NCBI GenBank assembly: GCA_936941515.1
Contig: CAKZJI010000124.1
Span: 1 to 9,295 of the forward strand
Direction: 5' to 3'
Length of the DNA stretch: 9,295 nt
Origin: an uncultured Propionibacteriaceae bacterium
Lineage (GTDB): Bacteria > Actinomycetota > Actinomycetes > Propionibacteriales > Propionibacteriaceae
The position numbers and the translations under genes were made by a program. The notes under the pieces are model-generated. The model was not told where the DNA came from, did no database searches, and was given only the letters and a program-made list of their open reading frames with translations. Positions within the stretch are counted from its first letter, which is position 1; the number at the start of each line of letters is the position of its first letter. This document shows, one piece after another, positions 5,758-9,295 of this stretch.

Positions 5758-6749
5758 ACCGCAGGGCACTGCTCCTGGCCCTGCTGCAAGTCGCCGTCGC
5801 CGCGGGAATCCTCGGATGGGTGGTCCTGCTCTTCGGCACGGGCCCCTTTGTCGCGGCTGTTCGCGTCCTCACCTGGCCGGGAGTCGTCGGAGCCCTGGTC
5901 CTGGGTTCCATCGGTGTGCTGGTGCAGGCCCAACGGTGGAGGCTGATTGCCCGGAGGCATGGCATCGAATTGGGATGGCGCGCGGCCGCCGAGCGGTGCT
6001 GGCAGGCCGCGTTCATCAACTCGGTCCTGCCTGGGGGGCTGGCGGGAGATGTCGTCCGGGCAGCCGAACAGCGCCCCGTCGGCGCCGGCCGGCGACGCGA
6101 CATGGTCAAGCGCAGTCTCGGCGTCGTGGCCGCCGAGCGGTTGGCGGGCACCTCGGTGGTCTTCCTCGCCGCAGGTTTCGCACTGCTGGCCGTTCGCCCC
6201 GGCCTGGGTGGGCTTGGCCTGCTCGTGGCCGCTGTCGCAGCGACGGCGGCCTGGCCGTGGTTGCGGCGCCTCGGAGTACGGGACATCGGGCTGGTGTGGG
6301 GGCTATCGGCTGTCGGCTGGTGCTCGTTCGCCGGATTGTTCCTGCTGGCTTGCCTTGCCGTGTCTCCCGACCTGCCGCCGGCGCAGATCCCCTACCTGGC
6401 AGCGGTCACCCTGGCCGGAATGTCCATTCCGCTCAACGTGGCCGGATGGGGGCCTCGTGAAGGCGCCGCGGCGTTGGGGTTCATGGCCTGGGGCCATGCG
6501 GCGCAGCAGGGCGTGGAAGTGTCGGTCGCCTACGGAATCCTGGCGCTGGTGTCAGTCCTGCCCGGTGGGCTGGTTCTCCTGGTCCGCACGGTGCAGGGCA
6601 GCCGGCGACGCCGGCTTGGCGGCGGAGAAATCGAACTCGGTGCACACGTCATCGCCCAGGACGAAGCGGCGCACGGGGGCGGAGAGGGCTCCGGAAAGAG
6701 CGTCGGCCCCGTCGAAACGAATCCCGGGGACCCCGTCTCCCACCAATAG
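5754..6749 (+). CDS. LPG-synthase TM / UPF0104 family integral membrane protein
   Basis: A 331-residue membrane protein of the lysylphosphatidylglycerol-synthase transmembrane (UPF0104, AglD/MprF-N-like) family. The family signature FINSVLPGGLAGDVVRA is present after the second segment, and IPLNVAGWGPREGAAALGF matches the second conserved loop. About eight hydrophobic segments are visible between residues 4 and 285. No aminoacyl-phosphatidylglycerol catalytic domain is attached, so a transport or flippase-like role for a lipid-linked product is plausible but unproven. Conserved sequence ends near 6612; the last 46 or so residues are polar and antisense to the RibA-RibD gene, which looks like a read-through extension after loss of an earlier stop. 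Start ATG 5754 lies 13 nt after the methyltransferase stop. Confidence 0.85.
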   Translation: MNRRALLLALLQVAVAAGILGWVVLLFGTGPFVAAVRVLTWPGVVGALVLGSIGVLVQAQRWRLIARRHGIELGWRAAAERCWQAAFINSVLPGGLAGDVVRAAEQRPVGAGRRRDMVKRSLGVVAAERLAGTSVVFLAAGFALLAVRPGLGGLGLLVAAVAATAAWPWLRRLGVRDIGLVWGLSAVGWCSFAGLFLLACLAVSPDLPPAQIPYLAAVTLAGMSIPLNVAGWGPREGAAALGFMAWGHAAQQGVEVSVAYGILALVSVLPGGLVLLVRTVQGSRRRRLGGGEIELGAHVIAQDEAAHGGGEGSGKSVGPVETNPGDPVSHQ

Positions 6750-7985
6750 CGGTGCGCTGGTCAGGTAGAGGCGGTCCAGGACGCCGGCATGCAGGAACCC
6801 GGACACGGTCAGGCCGCCGCCTTCGATGAGCACGCGGCCCAAACCTTGATCAGCCAGGTATTGGAGGATGGCGGCCGGTTCGAAGCCCGTCGAGGTCTCC
6901 AGCCGGTGCACGCTCACATGGGGGGCCAGCGATGCGGGCACCGACGCGTCGGAGCCGACCAGCCACAATGTCCGGCTCCGTGGGTCGGTGAGGACCTTGG
7001 CCGTCAGCGGGATGCGCGCATGTGGATCGACGACGACGCGCGCGGGGTCAGCGCCGTTGACCGCACGGACCGTGAGCTGGCAGTCATCTGCCGCCACGGT
7101 CTGGGCGCCGACCAGCACTGCATCAACCAGGGCCCGCAACCGGTGCAAGTGCTCCCGGTCCGCTTCCCCGGTGACGAAGCAGGCATCGCCGGTGCGCGAG
7201 GCGATGAATCCGTCAAGGCTTTGACCCAGCTGCCCGATCACGAGGCGGGGTCCGGCTTCGACCAGCGGACCGTAGCGCAGCACGAGGGCCTCTTCCTGCG
7301 GGGTCAGGGGACCTGTTGGCACCCGAGCGCCGGCCAGCAGGTCCCACGCGTTGCGTTCGGGCGGCAGGTCATGGCGCATCCGGGCCCGCTTCGTCGAGAG
7401 ATACCGCGAGTTCTCCGGCCGGTCGGCAACGTTCAACCGCACCCGTGCCTCGACGTGGATGCCCAATGCTTCCAGGGCTTCCTGTTTCGCGGGGTTCGAG
7501 GAGAGCAACCGGATCTTCCCGACCCCCAGTTCACGCAGTATCTGCGCGCTCTGATCGTAATCGCGGGCGTCGGCCGGCAAACCCAAATGCGTGTTCGCGT
7601 CCACGGTGTCGATGCCGGAGTCCTGGAGGGCGTAGGCCCTCAGCTTGTCCAGGAGCCCGATGCCGCGTCCCTCATGGCCGCGAATGTAGATGAGCACCCC
7701 GCGCCCCGCAGCGCCGATGGCCTGCAGGGCTGCGTCCAGCTGCTCGCCGCAATCGCACCGGTAGGATCCCAGGGCGTCGCCGGTGAGGCATTCGGAATGC
7801 AATCTCACCAATGGGAGCTCGCCGTCGTCTGCCGCCACGTCGCCCAAGGTGAGGGCCACATGATCCGTGCCGCGGCCATCCCGGTAGCCCAGCAGGGCGA
7901 AGTCCCCATGCCGCGTGGGGAGGTGGGTGGCCACGACCCGGGTGACATCTGGCGATTCCTCGGAGGTCCTGAATTCGAGAGACAT
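6552..7985 (-). CDS. ribA: Fused GTP cyclohydrolase II - RibD reductase domain protein
   Basis: A 477-residue two-domain enzyme. Residues about 14-210 are GTP cyclohydrolase II: zinc ligands C66-x10-C77-x-C79, RGHEGRGIGL (102-111), Y118, D139 and R141 (DARDY) and the LLSSNPAK loop (usually LLTNNP). This domain opens GTP to a 2,5-diamino-6-ribosylamino-pyrimidinone phosphate; a Tyr at the 118 position is associated with complete deformylation in characterised homologues. Residues about 247-455 are a RibD C-terminal reductase: GQSLDGFIAS, VDAVLVGAQTVAADD, LIEGGG. This reductase converts the ribosyl to a ribityl chain. The RibD deaminase domain and the RibB domain are absent. The C-terminal tail of about 24 residues overlaps the convergent membrane gene. 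It is convergent with the operon and downstream of the phosphatase remnant by 47 bp. This looks like a dedicated paralogue rather than the housekeeping riboflavin gene. Confidence 0.92.
   Translation of the reverse strand: MSLEFRTSEESPDVTRVVATHLPTRHGDFALLGYRDGRGTDHVALTLGDVAADDGELPLVRLHSECLTGDALGSYRCDCGEQLDAALQAIGAAGRGVLIYIRGHEGRGIGLLDKLRAYALQDSGIDTVDANTHLGLPADARDYDQSAQILRELGVGKIRLLSSNPAKQEALEALGIHVEARVRLNVADRPENSRYLSTKRARMRHDLPPERNAWDLLAGARVPTGPLTPQEEALVLRYGPLVEAGPRLVIGQLGQSLDGFIASRTGDACFVTGEADREHLHRLRALVDAVLVGAQTVAADDCQLTVRAVNGADPARVVVDPHARIPLTAKVLTDPRSRTLWLVGSDASVPASLAPHVSVHRLETSTGFEPAAILQYLADQGLGRVLIEGGGLTVSGFLHAGVLDRLYLTSAPLLVGDGVPGIRFDGADALSGALSAPVRRFVLGDDVCTEFDFSAAKPASPAALHRADQENQPTGQD
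6600..6616. terminator. Hairpin in the convergent overlap, possible bidirectional terminator
   Basis: AGCCGGC-GAC-GCCGGCT: a perfect 7-bp stem with a 3-nt loop, located where the conserved parts of the two convergent proteins end (about 6612 and 6625). There is no T tract on either side, so it would be a U-less terminator. It also lies within the extended reading frames of both genes, which makes efficient termination uncertain. Confidence 0.35.
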
Positions 7986-7997
7986 GGCCCCAGCCTA
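7986..7997 (-). promoter_or_regulatory. TAGGCT-N6 leaderless promoter of the RibA-RibD gene
   Basis: On the minus strand TAGGCT (7997-7992) is followed by exactly 6 nt (GGGGCC) and then ATG 7985. It has the same hexamer and spacing as the PTPS-like gene. No convincing -35 element is visible. Confidence 0.5.
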
Positions 7998-8032
7998 TGT
8001 GCATGGTGCTTCACGGCCACGTCGGCGCGCAT

Positions 8033-9199
8033 TTACGTTCGGTAGACCTGGACGATCGAGGGCCGGGGCCCGCGCACTTCGCCGTCGCCCGGGCGGGCCT
8101 CGGAGGGAACGTAGTCGGGGAACGCGGAGCGGATATCCGTGTAGGAACCCTCCTCACCGGGGTGCTGGACGGCCACGAAGACCATCGCTTCGTCGTCGTG
8201 GATGACCGGCCCGCAGGTCTCGGCATCCCGGGGAACCGAAAGGAACTGTGCCACCTGGCCGCGATTGCGGCCCTCGACGGCGACCTTGAACAGGCCGTCG
8301 TTGTAGCCGATGCCATCCGGGGCTCCATCGGTGGAGATCCAGAGGTTGCCGTCGGTGTCGAACGCCAGGTTGTCCGGGCAGGAAATCGGTGAGACCTGGT
8401 CCACGGGGAAGCCGCCGAAATAGGTGGCGTCTCCCTGGGACGGGTCGCCGCAGAGCATGAGCAGGTCCCAGGTGAATCGCGTGGAGGTGTGGTCGCCGCG
8501 GTGCTCGGTGATCTCCACGATGTGTCCGTCGCGGTTCTCGGTGCGTGGATTGGCCTCGTCCGCCGTTGCCTGGCCGTCGACGCCACGCTGGGAGTTGTTG
8601 GTGCAGGCCACGTAGATCTTCCCGCTGCCCGGGCTGGGCTCGACGTCTTCGCAGCGGTCCATCTTGGTGGCACCCACCCGGTCGGCGGCCAGGCGGGTGA
8701 AAACGAGCACCTGGTCGACGGCCATGCCCTCGACCGTGCTCCTGCCGCCTTGCACCAGGGGGATCCAGCGGCCCGATCCGTCGAAGGTGCCGTCCGCGGG
8801 AACCCGGCCGGACCCGTCGATCTCCCCGTCCGACGTACCGGAGAACCGTGCCACATACAGGTCGCCCTCGTTCAGCAAGGTCATGTTGTGGCGGCGGTCG
8901 TTTTTGCGGTAGATGTCTTTGGAGACGAATTTGTACAGGTAGTCGAACCGTTCGTCGTCTCCCATGTAGGCCACGACGTGCCCATCGTCGGCGACGATGA
9001 CGTTGGCCCCCTCGTGCTTGAAGCGGCCCAAGCTGGTGTGCTTGACCGATGTGGAGCGTGGATCCTCCGGGTCGATCTCCACGATGTAGCCGAAACGATG
9101 TGGTTCGTTGGTGAAGCCCGTGGCGCGGGCGTCGAAGCGGGGGTCCTCGTGCTCCCAGCCCATGCCGGTGGCCTTGTCCTCCAGCCCGTACCGCCGCTC
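8033..9199 (-). pseudogene. PhoX / DUF839 family phosphatase, N-terminal part missing
   Basis: About 389 codons matching the C-terminal part of the PhoX/DUF839 family of secreted, metal-dependent phosphatases. Matching segments are NEPHRFGYIVEIDP, LGRFKHEGAN, VAYMGDDERFDYLYKFVS, TRLAADRVGATKMDRCEDVE, IYVACTNNSQRG and SCPDNLAFDTDGNLWISTDG. Family members are usually 600-700 residues with a Tat signal peptide, so roughly the first 270-300 residues are lost. Homology reaches back to about RYG at 9193-9188. The frame has a TGA at 9215-9217, and the first ATG (9163) lies inside the conserved region. No start, signal peptide or promoter is seen, so the protein would be neither exported nor active. 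It ends with TAA at 8033, 47 bp before the RibA-RibD start. A chimeric assembly join would equally explain the truncation. Confidence 0.82.
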
Positions 9200-9295
9200 T
9201 CGAGACCGGCGGGTTCAGACCCCGACTACACCCTGGATTCGGATGAGCCGCTTTCGCGGCGTCAAGCGCAGCCCTCACGCTGATTGCCGTGATGG
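9200..9295. other. Unassigned sequence beyond the phosphatase truncation
   Basis: This stretch does not continue the phosphatase in any minus-strand frame. The only protein-like reading is on the plus strand: GSDPDYTLDSDEPLSRRQ..., ending in TGA at 9281-9283. It could be the C-terminus of another gene, but no family is recognised and its upstream part would be missing. A small stem (GCCGC/GCGGC) lies at about 9247-9260. Confidence 0.3.

Noticed and set aside
9208..9240. tRNA-like 3' end (GGGTTCAGACCCCGACTAC)
   Set aside because: The would-be T loop reads TTCAGAC, with G where A58 is invariant. The stem has mismatches, and no D arm, anticodon arm or acceptor partner could be found around it.
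8489..9283. 264-codon plus-strand open frame
   Set aside because: Most of it is antisense of conserved PhoX-family sequence. Only its last 25 residues lie outside that gene, and they are listed as unassigned.
1..9295. CRISPR array, insertion sequence, transposase or tandem repeats
   Set aside because: None seen on either strand. The truncations at about 1250 and 9200 show no IS ends, target duplications or shared repeat that I could find by eye.

Overview
The window comes from a high-GC Actinomycetota (actinobacterial) genome or metagenome contig. The evidence is strong G/C preference at third codon positions, an ECF sigma factor paired with a membrane zinc-finger anti-sigma factor, several genes that look leaderless (a -10 hexamer exactly 6 nt before ATG), and tight ATGA/GTGA gene overlaps. 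I cannot place it below phylum.

Left end (1-1250), minus strand: a 3' fragment of a COG4315-type secreted-repeat lipoprotein, a hairpin just after its stop codon, an ECF sigma factor (possibly preceded by a 20-codon leader ORF), and its anti-sigma factor, which runs off the left edge. At about 1243-1257 this block meets the rest of the window at a junction that removes the 5' part of both the lipoprotein gene (minus) and a SpoU rRNA methyltransferase gene (plus). Leucine codon choice also shifts there. It is either a real deletion or rearrangement, or a chimeric assembly join.

Centre (1581-7985), an apparent pterin/riboflavin-precursor cluster. Divergent from a 116-bp promoter region are a CDP-alcohol phosphatidyltransferase (minus) and a plus-strand run: an MDR-family dehydrogenase without obvious zinc ligands, a diverged 6-pyruvoyl-tetrahydropterin-synthase-like protein, a GT4-type glycosyltransferase, a SAM methyltransferase and an LPG-synthase/UPF0104-type membrane protein. 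Facing them is a fused GTP cyclohydrolase II-RibD reductase protein. Two unlinked transcription units (PTPS-like and RibA-RibD) share the same element, TAGGCT-N6-ATG. I infer that the cluster builds a GTP-derived pyrimidine or pterin compound that is reduced, glycosylated, methylated and perhaps attached to a phospho-alcohol or lipid at the membrane. No product is known to me.

Right end (8033-9295), minus strand: the C-terminal half or so of a PhoX/DUF839-family secreted phosphatase. It loses homology at about 9195-9214, just inside an in-frame stop, leaving about 90 bp of unassigned sequence. The central block is therefore flanked by truncated genes on both sides.
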